Below are positions 1 to 8,361 of a stretch of 64,000 bases of DNA, in pieces; within the stretch, counting starts at the first letter, position 1, and the number at the start of each line of letters is the position of its first letter. The stretch is from assembly GCF_900114475.1 (NCBI RefSeq), contig NZ_FOTE01000002.1, positions 767,771-831,770 of the forward strand, written 5' to 3'. A program made the position numbers and the translations under genes. The stretch comes from Paenibacillus sp. 1_12 (GTDB lineage Bacteria > Bacillota > Bacilli > Paenibacillales > NBRC-103111). A model generated the notes under the pieces. The model did no database searches, was not told where the DNA came from, and saw only the letters and a list, made by a program, of their open reading frames with translations.

Positions 1-7
1 ACCTCCT
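1..7 (-). promoter_or_regulatory. Shine-Dalgarno of a gene starting beyond the left edge
   Basis: Read on the minus strand the first bases give AGGAGGT, a near-perfect ribosome binding site. A minus-strand gene probably starts a few bases beyond the window. Bases 8-258 would be its AT-rich upstream region. I could not settle on one promoter there and see no coding sequence in it. Confidence 0.4.
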
Positions 8-258
8 GCTGCTTTAAATTCTGACTTTCGTTATTGATTTTATTTTCAACTCCCTTCCTTATATATAAAGTACATTTCAATTTAATCTATTTTCTCAAAT
101 ATTGTTCATATATGGTATTGACTTTACTACCAAATATCATTTGATGTTGTTATTGTATTACATAAGTTCACGAAGAAAAATGTATTAATTTCGTTTCTTT
201 TATGTAATATGTTCGTTAATGAAAACCCTCCTGCGATAGAAGAAATGACTTTCAGATC

Positions 259-287
259 AAAAAAAAGCAGCTACGTTACGTAGCCGC
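259..287 (-). terminator. Rho-independent terminator
   Basis: On the minus strand a 9-bp stem (one mismatch) with a 3-base loop is followed by a run of at least eight T. It lies about 100 bases beyond another minus-strand terminator (384-408), so it may be a back-up for the ABC transporter operon. I see no gene between the two. Confidence 0.7.
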
Positions 288-383
288 GGACACCTCTGTA
301 TAGACGTCAGTATTCTGTGTGGAAAATGACATATGTTTCGTATGCGAGGACAACCTCATGTTTACTTAGATTGGGATAAAATG

Positions 384-408
384 TAAAAAAACCTTGATAT
401 ACAAGGCT
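384..408 (-). terminator. Terminator of the amino-acid ABC transporter operon
   Basis: A 7-bp stem (AGCCTTG/CAAGGTT with one G-U pair) and a 5-base loop are followed on the minus strand by seven to eight T. It lies about 65 bases after the stop of the last permease gene, which fits the end of the operon that starts near 7.5 kb. Confidence 0.7.
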
Positions 409-472
409 TTTCACGAATCGCATATGTTTGTGTGTGGTGTATGGACTCCAATTTGTCAGTGCTTTTACACGC

Positions 473-1192
473 TTACCCTCTAGAAACAGCGCGATGTTTT
501 TTCTGATTTGAAAAATATTTTTCTAAATATACAAATAACTGTTCAAATGCTAATATCAAAATCCAATAAACAATCGCAATGAGCACATACATCTCCAAGT
601 AGCGATAAGTAGAACCAGCTTCCATCTTGGCAACTGCCATAATATCAATTACTTTTATCGTAAAAGCAAGTGACGTTTGCTTAAATAAAGAAATAAACAA
701 ATTTGCAAAATTCGGAATTGCGCTTACTAATGCTTGAGGAATAAAAATACGAATCAGCGCTTGTGGTAATGTCATCCCGACTGATAATGCAGCTTCCATT
801 TGATTGTAGTCCACTGCACGAAGTGCGGAATACCAAACCTCTGCCTGGTATGCTGCTGTATACAGTGAAAAAATGAGAAGCGCAATAAACATCTTGTTAA
901 ACTCGGTAGGAAAAAATGTAACTGCAAAAGACTCATTTAAATGCGCAAATATATCCGGTAATCCAAAATAAACGAGGTACATTTGAACAAGCAAGGGTAC
1001 GCCTCGGAAAATAGAAATGTACGCTGTGGCTAGTTGTGATAATACTGGTATTTTATAAGAGCGAACAATAGACAGTAAAAAGCCAATAATAAATCCAATA
1101 GCTGCCGATTCCAACACCAATAGCAACGTTCTTGGTATTGCATCAATAATTAATGGCAACTTGCTCAACATATAATCCCAATCTAGTAACAT
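473..1192 (-). CDS. Amino-acid ABC transporter permease (second)
   Basis: This 239-residue integral membrane protein of the His/Glu/Gln/Cys (polar amino acid) ABC permease family has several hydrophobic segments and the EAA-type loop (around QMEAALSVGMTLPQALIRI) that docks the ATPase. It is the last gene of the minus operon, 12 bases after the other permease, with a GGGGTG ribosome site before its ATG. The two permeases are related in sequence and probably form a heterodimer. The neighbouring monooxygenase suggests a sulfur- or nitrogen-containing amino-acid derivative as substrate, as in the TcyJKLMN systems; that assignment is inference. Confidence 0.9.
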   Translation of the reverse strand: MLLDWDYMLSKLPLIIDAIPRTLLLVLESAAIGFIIGFLLSIVRSYKIPVLSQLATAYISIFRGVPLLVQMYLVYFGLPDIFAHLNESFAVTFFPTEFNKMFIALLIFSLYTAAYQAEVWYSALRAVDYNQMEAALSVGMTLPQALIRIFIPQALVSAIPNFANLFISLFKQTSLAFTIKVIDIMAVAKMEAGSTYRYLEMYVLIAIVYWILILAFEQLFVYLEKYFSNQKKHRAVSRG

Positions 1193-1204
1193 ATTGAATC
1201 ACCC

Positions 1205-1906
1205 CTATGCCTTTCTAGCCATAATCTTATATTTCCGTTCCGTACGATTTTGATAGATGGCAAGCAAACGGCCAAATAACATCGAACAAAACCAATAGAT
1301 AAACGATACAGCTAAATATGTTTCAATCAGGGTTATCCCATATTTTCGTTGGGTTAATATTTGAGCTTGACCCATTAAGTCAACAACACCAACTGTAAAC
1401 ACCAAAGACGATTCTTTAAAAATCGTAATCGCATTATTCCCAATAACCGGAGCTGAAATACGAAGCATTTGTGGAATAATAATGCGTCGCAACGATTGGA
1501 AATACGACATTCCGACGGCACTCGCTGCCTCATACTGTGATTTCGGTATGGCTAAATAGGCAGATCGAATCACTTCTGACATAACAGCTCCACAATGCAA
1601 TCCAAAAGCGATCACTGCAAACGTAAAATTACTCCATGAATTAATTTGGATGCCTACTTGAAGCAATAGCTTTGGTAATCCGTAAAAAATTAAAAATAAT
1701 TGTACGATACCAGGTGTACAGCGCATAAAAGAAATATACACAACAATTAATTGAGAAAGCACTGGGATTCGAAAAATCCGAATCAGCGCCAAAACAAATC
1801 CCAGTAAAGTACCCCCAACTAATGCCATTCCCGTAAAGGATAACGTAAGGGGCAGTTTTGGAAGGAGCTTCCAAAACGCATCGATGACTTCTGCCAAATT
1901 AATCAA
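1205..1906 (-). CDS. Amino-acid ABC transporter permease (first)
   Basis: This is a 233-residue polar amino-acid ABC permease with hydrophobic segments throughout and an EAA-type loop (around QYEAASAVGMSYFQSLRRI). The start is TTG at 1906, chosen because GGAGGGG lies 8 bases upstream. The gene sits between the solute-binding protein gene and the second permease. With those and the ATPase at 2835-3587 it makes a complete importer, unlike the sugar importers later in the window, which have no ATPase. Confidence 0.9.
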   Translation of the reverse strand: MINLAEVIDAFWKLLPKLPLTLSFTGMALVGGTLLGFVLALIRIFRIPVLSQLIVVYISFMRCTPGIVQLFLIFYGLPKLLLQVGIQINSWSNFTFAVIAFGLHCGAVMSEVIRSAYLAIPKSQYEAASAVGMSYFQSLRRIIIPQMLRISAPVIGNNAITIFKESSLVFTVGVVDLMGQAQILTQRKYGITLIETYLAVSFIYWFCSMLFGRLLAIYQNRTERKYKIMARKA

Positions 1907-1930
1907 TTGGTTGCCCCTCCGTTCAAAAAA

Positions 1931-2806
1931 TTATTTAAATTTATATTGATCGTTCACGTCTTTAAGAGATTTGAACATGTTCACGCTAAACCATTTTTCA
2001 GAAAGTGCTGGCAATGTACCGTCTTCAATCATTGCTTTTGTTACTTCGTCAATCCGTGCTGCTAGATCTTTTTTCTCTTTGTTAAATAATACCCAAATCG
2101 GTTCTTTTGTTACATAAGCTGCTACTTTCAAAGGCAATTTCAATTGCTTATTTACGTTGTCAAATACGGTTGTATTTGTTAAAAACGCGTCATATTTACC
2201 GCTTGCTACCCATTGAACAGACTCTGCATCTGTTACTGCGTCGATATCTTCTGCAATAATAGGTGTGGCAGCATTTTTCTTGTTGTAATCAACGACCAAC
2301 GTACGCAATCCAGTGGATGGGCTCATCGGAGTTAATTTTTTTCCTTTCATATCATCCAAGCTATGAATATCATCACGATCTTTTTTAACGATCAAAGAGT
2401 TCAAAGAATAACCATATTCTTGTGCACTGAACAAATATTTTGCTTCGCGTTCTGGGTTACGGTAGTAGAAGTTTGCTGCGAAATCATATTTACCAGTCTC
2501 TACACCAACGAGCATAGCTTCACGAGCGATTTCTTCATATTCGAACTTATATTCTTTGAGACGATCATCCAACAATTTCAAATACTCAACCGTGTACCCA
2601 TCCATTACATTCTTGTCATTTAAAAAACTGAATGGAGGATTTGGTACTGCATTTCGTGCTACTTTAACCACAGTTACCTTTGCAGCAGCAGTTTCGCCGC
2701 CGCCTGTTGAAGGCGCTCCACTAGTGTTTTTGTTGGAACTAGAGCCGCATGCAGTTAACGCCAAAGCCGATGCAAGGATAACTGCTATAAAAGAAAACTT
2801 TTTCAT
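1931..2806 (-). CDS. Amino-acid ABC transporter substrate-binding lipoprotein
   Basis: This 291-residue extracytoplasmic binding protein of family 3 (SBP_bac_3) begins with a lipoprotein signal: MKK, a hydrophobic stretch, then the lipobox LTAC with Cys at about residue 20, followed by a Ser/Gly/Asn-rich linker. The body has family features such as DGYTVEYLKLLDDRL and the VGVETGKYDFAANF region. It should capture the ligand outside the membrane for the two permeases downstream. The ligand cannot be read from the sequence; cystine-like or other sulfur compounds are a guess from the context. Confidence 0.9.
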   Translation of the reverse strand: MKKFSFIAVILASALALTACGSSSNKNTSGAPSTGGGETAAAKVTVVKVARNAVPNPPFSFLNDKNVMDGYTVEYLKLLDDRLKEYKFEYEEIAREAMLVGVETGKYDFAANFYYRNPEREAKYLFSAQEYGYSLNSLIVKKDRDDIHSLDDMKGKKLTPMSPSTGLRTLVVDYNKKNAATPIIAEDIDAVTDAESVQWVASGKYDAFLTNTTVFDNVNKQLKLPLKVAAYVTKEPIWVLFNKEKKDLAARIDEVTKAMIEDGTLPALSEKWFSVNMFKSLKDVNDQYKFK

Positions 2807-2834
2807 TTCTCATACACCCTTTTCTATTAATTAA

Positions 2835-3587
2835 TCAAATATTATATGTCCATTCTGAAATGCGACTACTAATAAACTCTTTGGTCCGCTGTTGCTGCGG
2901 ATTAAAGAAAAGCTGCTTCGGTTCAGCTTGTTCTACGATGTTCCCTTTTTCCATAAAAACAACATGTGTAGAAATATCTCGAGCAAAACTCAATTCGTGC
3001 GTAACGATAATCATCGTTACCCCTTCTTGAGCTATTTTTTTGATGACATCCAGCACTTCTCCAACCAGTTCGGGATCTAATGCAGACGTTGGTTCATCGA
3101 ATAAAATAACTTCTGGATCTAAAGCGAGTGCTCTCGCGATACCGACACGTTGTTGTTGTCCACCAGATAATTGAGATGGATAATGATCTGCTTTGTTTGC
3201 CAAGCCAACCTTTTCAAGTAGAGCCAAGCTTTTTTCTTTCGCTTCCTTTCTATTCATTTTCTTGACCACAATCAAACCTTCCATCACATTTTCCAGTGTA
3301 TTTTTGTTGGCAAATAAGTTATACGACTGAAATACCATCGCTGTTTTTCTACGTAATTTCAAAATATCTTTGCGGGATAATTTCTCGGTATTGACTGATA
3401 GATCACCGATTTTAATCGCTCCCTTATTGGGTCTTTCCAACAAATTAATACATCTTAAAAGTGTTGTTTTTCCTGATCCACTTGGACCGAGAATCGAAAT
3501 AACATCACCTCGATTGACCTGCAATGAAATTCCTTTCAACACTTCTTCCGAACCGAACTTTTTATGGATATTATCTAACTGAAGCAT
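2835..3587 (-). CDS. Amino-acid ABC transporter ATP-binding protein
   Basis: This 250-residue ATPase subunit has Walker A (GPSGSGKTT, residues about 33-41), the signature LSGGQQQRVGIARAL and Walker B (VILFDEPTSALD), followed by the His of the switch region (IVTHE). It belongs to the GlnQ/HisP/TcyN group. It lies 28 bases upstream of the binding-protein gene in the same operon and powers the importer made with the two permeases. Confidence 0.93.
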   Translation of the reverse strand: MLQLDNIHKKFGSEEVLKGISLQVNRGDVISILGPSGSGKTTLLRCINLLERPNKGAIKIGDLSVNTEKLSRKDILKLRRKTAMVFQSYNLFANKNTLENVMEGLIVVKKMNRKEAKEKSLALLEKVGLANKADHYPSQLSGGQQQRVGIARALALDPEVILFDEPTSALDPELVGEVLDVIKKIAQEGVTMIIVTHELSFARDISTHVVFMEKGNIVEQAEPKQLFFNPQQQRTKEFISSRISEWTYNI

Positions 3588-3633
3588 TTCTCCACCCCCA
3601 ATTCTCGATGCTCAATCGATATCAGTGATCCTA

Positions 3634-4956
3634 TCAAGATTTAGCATAACGATTAGGAACAAAATCTAGTCCCAAGTTTCCACGCAATGTTGTAGATTCA
3701 TATTCTTCTCTAAACAATCCGCGTTCACGCAAAATCGGTAATACAAGGTCAATGAACTCACGTGTTCCTTCATTATATGGAGGCCATACGAAGAAACCGT
3801 CACATGCTCTACCCTCAAACCATTTTTGCATGCGATCTGCAATTTGTTCAGGAGTTCCTACAAACTCGGATTTTGGTGAACCATAACGGAATGCAGCTTG
3901 TCGAAGGGTTAGGCCTAATTCTTTTGCTGCTTTTTTAATACGATTTGCCATGTAGCTATAACCTTCATTTCCTTCATCTTGCAAATCAGGGAAAGGTGCA
4001 TCTGGATCAAGTTTAAACAAATCCACATTTTTAAAGAACAGCTTTAGCTCTGTTAACGCTTCTTCATATGTGATATAAGAAAGAACTTCAGCAAATTTCG
4101 CTTTTGCTTCTTCTTCTGTTCTACCAATTACCGGATTCAAGCCAGCAAAGACTAGAATATCATCTTCATCACGACCCACTTTTACAACACGAGCTTTTAA
4201 ATCTTCAAAGAATGTATGTGCCTCTTCATATGAAATTGGAGTTGTATATACACCTTCCGCATACTCCGCCGCGAATTTTTTACCTGCTTCAGATTGACCT
4301 GCTTGAAAAATCACGGGTTGTCCTTGTGGCGAACGATTGATGTTTAATGGACCACGAACTTTGAAAAACTCACCTTCATAGTTCAAAGCGTGTAATTTAT
4401 TTTTGTCATAAAAGACATTGTTTTCTTTGTCATATACGAAAGCATCATCTTCCCATGAATCCCATAAGCCTTGCACAACATCCAAGTGCTCTTTAGCACG
4501 TTGGTATCGTTCTGCATGACCATAGTGTACATCACGGCTAAAATTTAAAGATGCTCCGCCTAAAGCTGTAGAAACAACGTTCCAACCAGCACGACCACCA
4601 CTAATTTTATCGATCGTCATAAATTGACGTGCAACGTTAAAAGGCTCTGAATATGAAGTCGATAGTGTGGAGACTAGACCAATATTTTTGGTAATAGAAG
4701 CTAGTGCCGCAAGCAAAGTTATTGGCTCAAATTGATTCAATGACTTTGGAGCACTATGCTCATCAAAGTACAAGCGATCAGAGAAAAATACGAAATCAAA
4801 TTTAGCTGCCTCTGCTTCTTGAACTTGACGGACATGCTCTTCAAAGTTTACATTGCCGTCCGATGGTACGTTGGGATGACGCCAAGATGTACGATAATGT
4901 CCAATACCGAATACACGAGCACCTAATTTCATTTGTTTATTACGTTTGTTAGTCAC
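3634..4956 (-). CDS. LLM-class flavin-dependent monooxygenase (NtaA/SnaA/DszA type)
   Basis: The product is a roughly 440-residue flavin-dependent oxidoreductase of the bacterial luciferase superfamily, NtaA/SnaA/DszA/SoxA branch. Family features include the N-terminal HYRTSWRHP region, the stretch GLVSTLSTSYSEPFNVARQF, GGRAGWNVV, and VIFQAGQSEAGKKFA in the middle. Such enzymes use FMNH2 and O2 to cleave C-S or C-N bonds. I chose GTG at 4956 because GGAGGAG lies 7 bases before it; the longer reading from 4989 would put this ribosome site inside the gene. No flavin reductase is nearby, so FMNH2 must come from elsewhere. Confidence 0.85.
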   Translation of the reverse strand: MTNKRNKQMKLGARVFGIGHYRTSWRHPNVPSDGNVNFEEHVRQVQEAEAAKFDFVFFSDRLYFDEHSAPKSLNQFEPITLLAALASITKNIGLVSTLSTSYSEPFNVARQFMTIDKISGGRAGWNVVSTALGGASLNFSRDVHYGHAERYQRAKEHLDVVQGLWDSWEDDAFVYDKENNVFYDKNKLHALNYEGEFFKVRGPLNINRSPQGQPVIFQAGQSEAGKKFAAEYAEGVYTTPISYEEAHTFFEDLKARVVKVGRDEDDILVFAGLNPVIGRTEEEAKAKFAEVLSYITYEEALTELKLFFKNVDLFKLDPDAPFPDLQDEGNEGYSYMANRIKKAAKELGLTLRQAAFRYGSPKSEFVGTPEQIADRMQKWFEGRACDGFFVWPPYNEGTREFIDLVLPILRERGLFREEYESTTLRGNLGLDFVPNRYAKS

Positions 4957-4985
4957 TGCTTTCTCCTCCATCCTATACAGTACGA

Positions 4986-5963
4986 TCACACTTTTCTATA
5001 TTTCACAATTCCATTTTGTTCTGTTTGTTCGATTAATCCTTCAGACAAAGCATAACGAACTCGAGATAATGTTTCTGTAAAATGAAATCGTTTTTGAATC
5101 AAAGCAGGTACAGGTTCAAATACGCCGTAATACGCTTCGTAAGCTGTTTTCCATTCTTCCGTTGTAAATTGATCCACCACTTTTTGTTGACGCTCAGCAT
5201 TCAACTCCTTTAATTGCTCTAACCGCTCACCAAAATGTGCAAAGGGTTGATGATGACCAGGAAACGCCAATTGTACGGAATACGGCTTTAATTTATCTAA
5301 CGATTGGATAAAACTATGAATTGGATTAGGATCAAACTCGTCTGACACATAACATGTATCTGGCAAGCTATCAGGCATCACTTGGTCACCTACAAAGATC
5401 ACTTGTAAATCTTTACTGTACAATGCACTGTGACCAGCAGCATGACCCGGAATATGCAATACCTCGAACGTTGCATCTCCGATTTGTATCGTTTCGCCTT
5501 CATCCAAGGTGGTCAGTGTCGGATGTGGAAGCACTTGCTGCACATTTTTTTTCAAAAGTTCTCCTAACTGCTCAATCAAGTCTTCTGGAAGTCCATTCTT
5601 TTGATAGGTTTCTAAGAATAATGAAACTAGTGGCCTACCTTCTCCCCATAACCCTTCAATTTGTTTTTTCGCAATGGTAGATACGTAAACAGGTGCATGA
5701 GAATGCTGTTGAAACCAACCAGCAAGACCATAATGATCAGGATGATGATGCGTTACTATAATTTTACGAATTTGATCCCATGTAAATCTGATATCTTTAC
5801 TGATTTCATGCCACAAAGCAATAATTGCTTCTGTGTTAAATCCAGGATCGATTAACGTGTATCCATTCCCATCGGGTAACAAATAACTGTTCATCCAAGG
5901 AGGGTTACCCATGGGGAGGCGAATTTGATATATCCCATGCGGATGCAGCGTATAGTGACTCAT
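4986..5963 (-). CDS. MBL-fold metallo-hydrolase
   Basis: This 325-residue metallo-beta-lactamase-fold hydrolase has the metal-binding THHHPDHYGLAG motif near residue 70, further ligands in HIPGHAAGHSALY, FVGDQVMP, and a C-terminal FPGHHQPF. The last 80 residues look like the winged-helix-like tail seen in lactonase/thioesterase-like members of the family. The start at 5963 follows GGAGG by 5 bases. Its place between the aminotransferase and the monooxygenase suggests it hydrolyses a thioester, lactone or similar intermediate of the same pathway. The exact reaction is unknown. Confidence 0.8.
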   Translation of the reverse strand: MSHYTLHPHGIYQIRLPMGNPPWMNSYLLPDGNGYTLIDPGFNTEAIIALWHEISKDIRFTWDQIRKIIVTHHHPDHYGLAGWFQQHSHAPVYVSTIAKKQIEGLWGEGRPLVSLFLETYQKNGLPEDLIEQLGELLKKNVQQVLPHPTLTTLDEGETIQIGDATFEVLHIPGHAAGHSALYSKDLQVIFVGDQVMPDSLPDTCYVSDEFDPNPIHSFIQSLDKLKPYSVQLAFPGHHQPFAHFGERLEQLKELNAERQQKVVDQFTTEEWKTAYEAYYGVFEPVPALIQKRFHFTETLSRVRYALSEGLIEQTEQNGIVKYRKV

Positions 5964-5976
5964 TTTATCCTCCACC

Positions 5977-7176
5977 TCAATCCTTAGTAATATCTTTTAA
6001 TTGTTGGTACGCCTCATACAAACGCTGGATGCCAACCGCAATTCTTTCCTTAGAACAATACGTAAAACACAATCGAATTGTACTTCTTCCTTCGCGATTT
6101 GCATAAAAGGCACTACCATTCAGAATACTAACACCATGTTGTTCTGCAATCTGCGTTAGTTGAATGACATCGGTCAGTTGCTTAAAACGAACACTCAAGA
6201 AAAATCCACCCTGTGGTACTTGGACTTCTATAAGATCTCCAAATGTATTTACAAGCGCATCCACCATCGTATCTCTTTGATCCTTATAATGTGCATTAAC
6301 ACCATCCAAATACGCTTGAAAATCGTTGTTCTGCAAATAAGTAGATACGATCTCCTGCATGTATGGATTCGTTTGCGAACCACTCATAAATTGCTGCACA
6401 AATTTCAGTAATACTGGAGGAACGACTGCCCATCCTAAGCGAACACCAGGACCGATAATTTTAGAGAACGTCCCGATATGTATCACATGTTCTGGAGCAA
6501 ATGTATGAATGGCAGGAAGATACTTGTTTGTATAGTTCAACTCAAGATACGCATCGTCTTCCAAAATATAAAATCCATACGTTTTCGCCAAATCAGCCAA
6601 TTGTTTTCTGCGTTCTACAGACAAACAAACCCCCGTTGGATTTTGATAATTCGGCATCACATACAACAATTTAGGCAATGCCTCACCTGCTTGCACTCTT
6701 CTCTCCAATTCCACTTGCAAGGGTTCAATCAAAATACCGTTCGAATCGATTTCAAAGGGTCGAATTATAGTGGCACCCGCAAGACCAAACATACGAGTAG
6801 CACCAAAGAAAGTAGGATTTTCGACCCAAACTTCATCGTCTACATTACATAGAATACGCGCCATGACTTCGATCGCTTGCGCAGCACCAATCGTAATTTT
6901 GATTTGTTCAACTGGCACTTGAATCCCAATTTTATCCAGACGGCCACTTACCCAGCTTGGCAAATATGAAATTGCCGGGCCACCGAAATAATGAAGTGCA
7001 TTCTTTCCTTGCTCGAACGTAGCTTGTTTTGCTGCCTCGGCGAGCTCTTGAATCGGAAACAAATCTGAATAGGGAAACCCAAATGATAAATGGACTTGAT
7101 CCGGATTATCATTTTTCGTGCCACCCAATGTTCTAGTATTTTGCAAAAAGCGATTATATATAAAAGATTCGATCAT
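5977..7176 (-). CDS. PLP-dependent aminotransferase class I/II
   Basis: This 399-residue fold-type I PLP enzyme has the cofactor lysine in HIGTFSKIIGPGVRLGW (about residue 241) and the usual MPNYQNPTG region that contacts PLP. It resembles the 2-aminoadipate/MocR-like aminotransferase subfamily but has no N-terminal GntR domain. It lies 13 bases after the YciI-like gene and just before the MBL-fold gene. It probably transaminates the imported amino acid or a product of it. It could also be a C-S beta-lyase, because the two functions are hard to separate in this fold. Confidence 0.85.
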   Translation of the reverse strand: MIESFIYNRFLQNTRTLGGTKNDNPDQVHLSFGFPYSDLFPIQELAEAAKQATFEQGKNALHYFGGPAISYLPSWVSGRLDKIGIQVPVEQIKITIGAAQAIEVMARILCNVDDEVWVENPTFFGATRMFGLAGATIIRPFEIDSNGILIEPLQVELERRVQAGEALPKLLYVMPNYQNPTGVCLSVERRKQLADLAKTYGFYILEDDAYLELNYTNKYLPAIHTFAPEHVIHIGTFSKIIGPGVRLGWAVVPPVLLKFVQQFMSGSQTNPYMQEIVSTYLQNNDFQAYLDGVNAHYKDQRDTMVDALVNTFGDLIEVQVPQGGFFLSVRFKQLTDVIQLTQIAEQHGVSILNGSAFYANREGRSTIRLCFTYCSKERIAVGIQRLYEAYQQLKDITKD

Positions 7177-7189
7177 GTTTATCGCTCTC

Positions 7190-7462
7190 CTAAATTTCAG
7201 GTCCCCATTTCGCTACCCATTCATGAACTTTAAATTCACGAACACCATGAATTGCGAAAGGAGAACGAGATAAAATGTCTTCTACTTCAGCTTGAGACTC
7301 GCCACGGAATATAATCAATCCTAAGGAACCATCCGCAAATTTGCCGTTTGCAATAATTGTTCCTTGATCGCGTAAATCATCCAAATACTTCATATGATCC
7401 GAAAAATATTGGTCTTTTTTTGAATTGTCCAATTCAGTTACAAATACAGCAAAGCTCGCCAT
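7190..7462 (-). CDS. YciI family protein
   Basis: This 90-residue small protein of the YciI/YCII superfamily (dimeric alpha-beta barrel) has the typical HMKYLDDLRDQGTIIANGKFADGS pattern and the central His-Asp type residues. Members act as small lyases or dehalogenase-like helpers, or have no known role. It is the first gene of the operon, about 50 bases downstream of the promoter at 7519-7547, and the order suggests a role in the pathway encoded behind it. Confidence 0.8.
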   Translation of the reverse strand: MASFAVFVTELDNSKKDQYFSDHMKYLDDLRDQGTIIANGKFADGSLGLIIFRGESQAEVEDILSRSPFAIHGVREFKVHEWVAKWGPEI

Positions 7463-7518
7463 TTCCCATCTCTCCTATTAATAATATTATTTCAAGTGGA
7501 TTACTATGAATTAAAAAT

Positions 7519-7547
7519 AGTATAGTATATGAAAATCACTTTTGCAA
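7519..7547 (-). promoter_or_regulatory. Sigma-A promoter of the ABC/monooxygenase operon
   Basis: On the minus strand TTGCAA (7547-7542) and TATACT (7524-7519) are spaced by 17 bases. The predicted start of transcription lies about 50 bases before the YciI gene. I see no riboswitch in the short leader. The rest of the gap to the BlaI gene (7548-7907) holds a small ATGGGC/GCCCAT hairpin near 7598-7615 and nothing else I can name. Confidence 0.75.
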
Positions 7548-7907
7548 TAAATTATTCGTGAAATTTCGACATTTTTCTTATTTTAAAGACGGAATGGGCA
7601 ATATAGTTGGCCCATGAATAGAGAAGTCTGTTCACAAAATGATTAGCAAAATTACAATAAACGCTGATGTTTCAATAGAAATCAATTACGACTTCCAAAA
7701 CACAATTAAAAAATACTAAATAATATATTGAGTCATTCAACAACAGAGTAGACAGACGAATTATATTCGGCAAAAATAAGCACTCTGCATTATGAAGACG
7801 ACCATGGGAATTTTGCGACCTAGTGAACATAAAAGACAAGTATGACTACCCATACGTTGAATCATGTACGACTACGCGCAATAATGTGAGTTCACTTTCG
7901 ACTTGAC

Positions 7908-7956
7908 TTGTTACGTTTACGCTTGTAAACTATAATTAACGTTTACAGACGTAAAC
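7908..7956 (+). promoter_or_regulatory. blaI-blaR1 promoter with two dyad operators
   Basis: TTGTTA (7908-7913) and TATAAT (7931-7936) are 17 bases apart. Two dyads of the form GTTTAC-N4-GTAAAC lie at 7915-7930, exactly filling the spacer, and at 7941-7956, over the expected start site. They are 26 bp centre to centre, about 2.5 helical turns. This fits autorepression by the BlaI-type repressor encoded next, with two dimers blocking RNA polymerase. Confidence 0.85.
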
Positions 7957-7983
7957 AATAATTATTGAAAAAAGGTGAAATCG

Positions 7984-8361
7984 ATGCACGAGTCCCCCCA
8001 CATTACAGAAGCCGAAAGCGAAATCATGAAGCTCCTCTGGCAACAAGAGCCCTTGTCCGCTAACGAGATTATTTCGAAGTTAACGCAGCAGATGCAATGG
8101 TCGGATCAGACAATCAAAACGTTCCTGAACCGATTACATAAGAAAAAGGCAATTCGATTCGAAAAGTCAGGTAGGAACTACTTGTACTATCCGCTAGTTT
8201 CGCACGATGAATTTTTAAAGGCTGAGAATCGATCTTTTCTGAACAGGATTTATAATGGGGCTGTCGGAATGCTGTGCGCAAAATTTATCCAAGAAGAGCA
8301 GCTTTCCAAGGAAGATATTGAAGAGCTTCAACAAATTTTGGAGAACAAGAAGAAATCATGA
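7984..8361 (+). CDS. blaI: BlaI/MecI/CopY family repressor
   Basis: This 125-residue winged-helix repressor matches the family along its whole length: ITEAESEIMKLLW at the N-terminus, the recognition helix region SDQTIKTFLNRLHKKKAI, and a C-terminal dimerisation part with a helical EELQQILENKK tail. The repressor is normally inactivated by cleavage when the BlaR1 partner senses its signal. I chose ATG at 7984, with AAAGGTG 6 bases upstream, over GTG at 7975, which overlaps that ribosome site. The stop overlaps the blaR1 start by 4 bases. The usual partner, a beta-lactamase gene, is not in the window. Confidence 0.9.
   Translation: MHESPHITEAESEIMKLLWQQEPLSANEIISKLTQQMQWSDQTIKTFLNRLHKKKAIRFEKSGRNYLYYPLVSHDEFLKAENRSFLNRIYNGAVGMLCAKFIQEEQLSKEDIEELQQILENKKKS

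Noticed and set aside
7463..7518. A riboswitch or T-box in the leader of the ABC/monooxygenase operon
   Set aside because: The leader is only about 50 bases long and shows no terminator hairpin or T-box motif.
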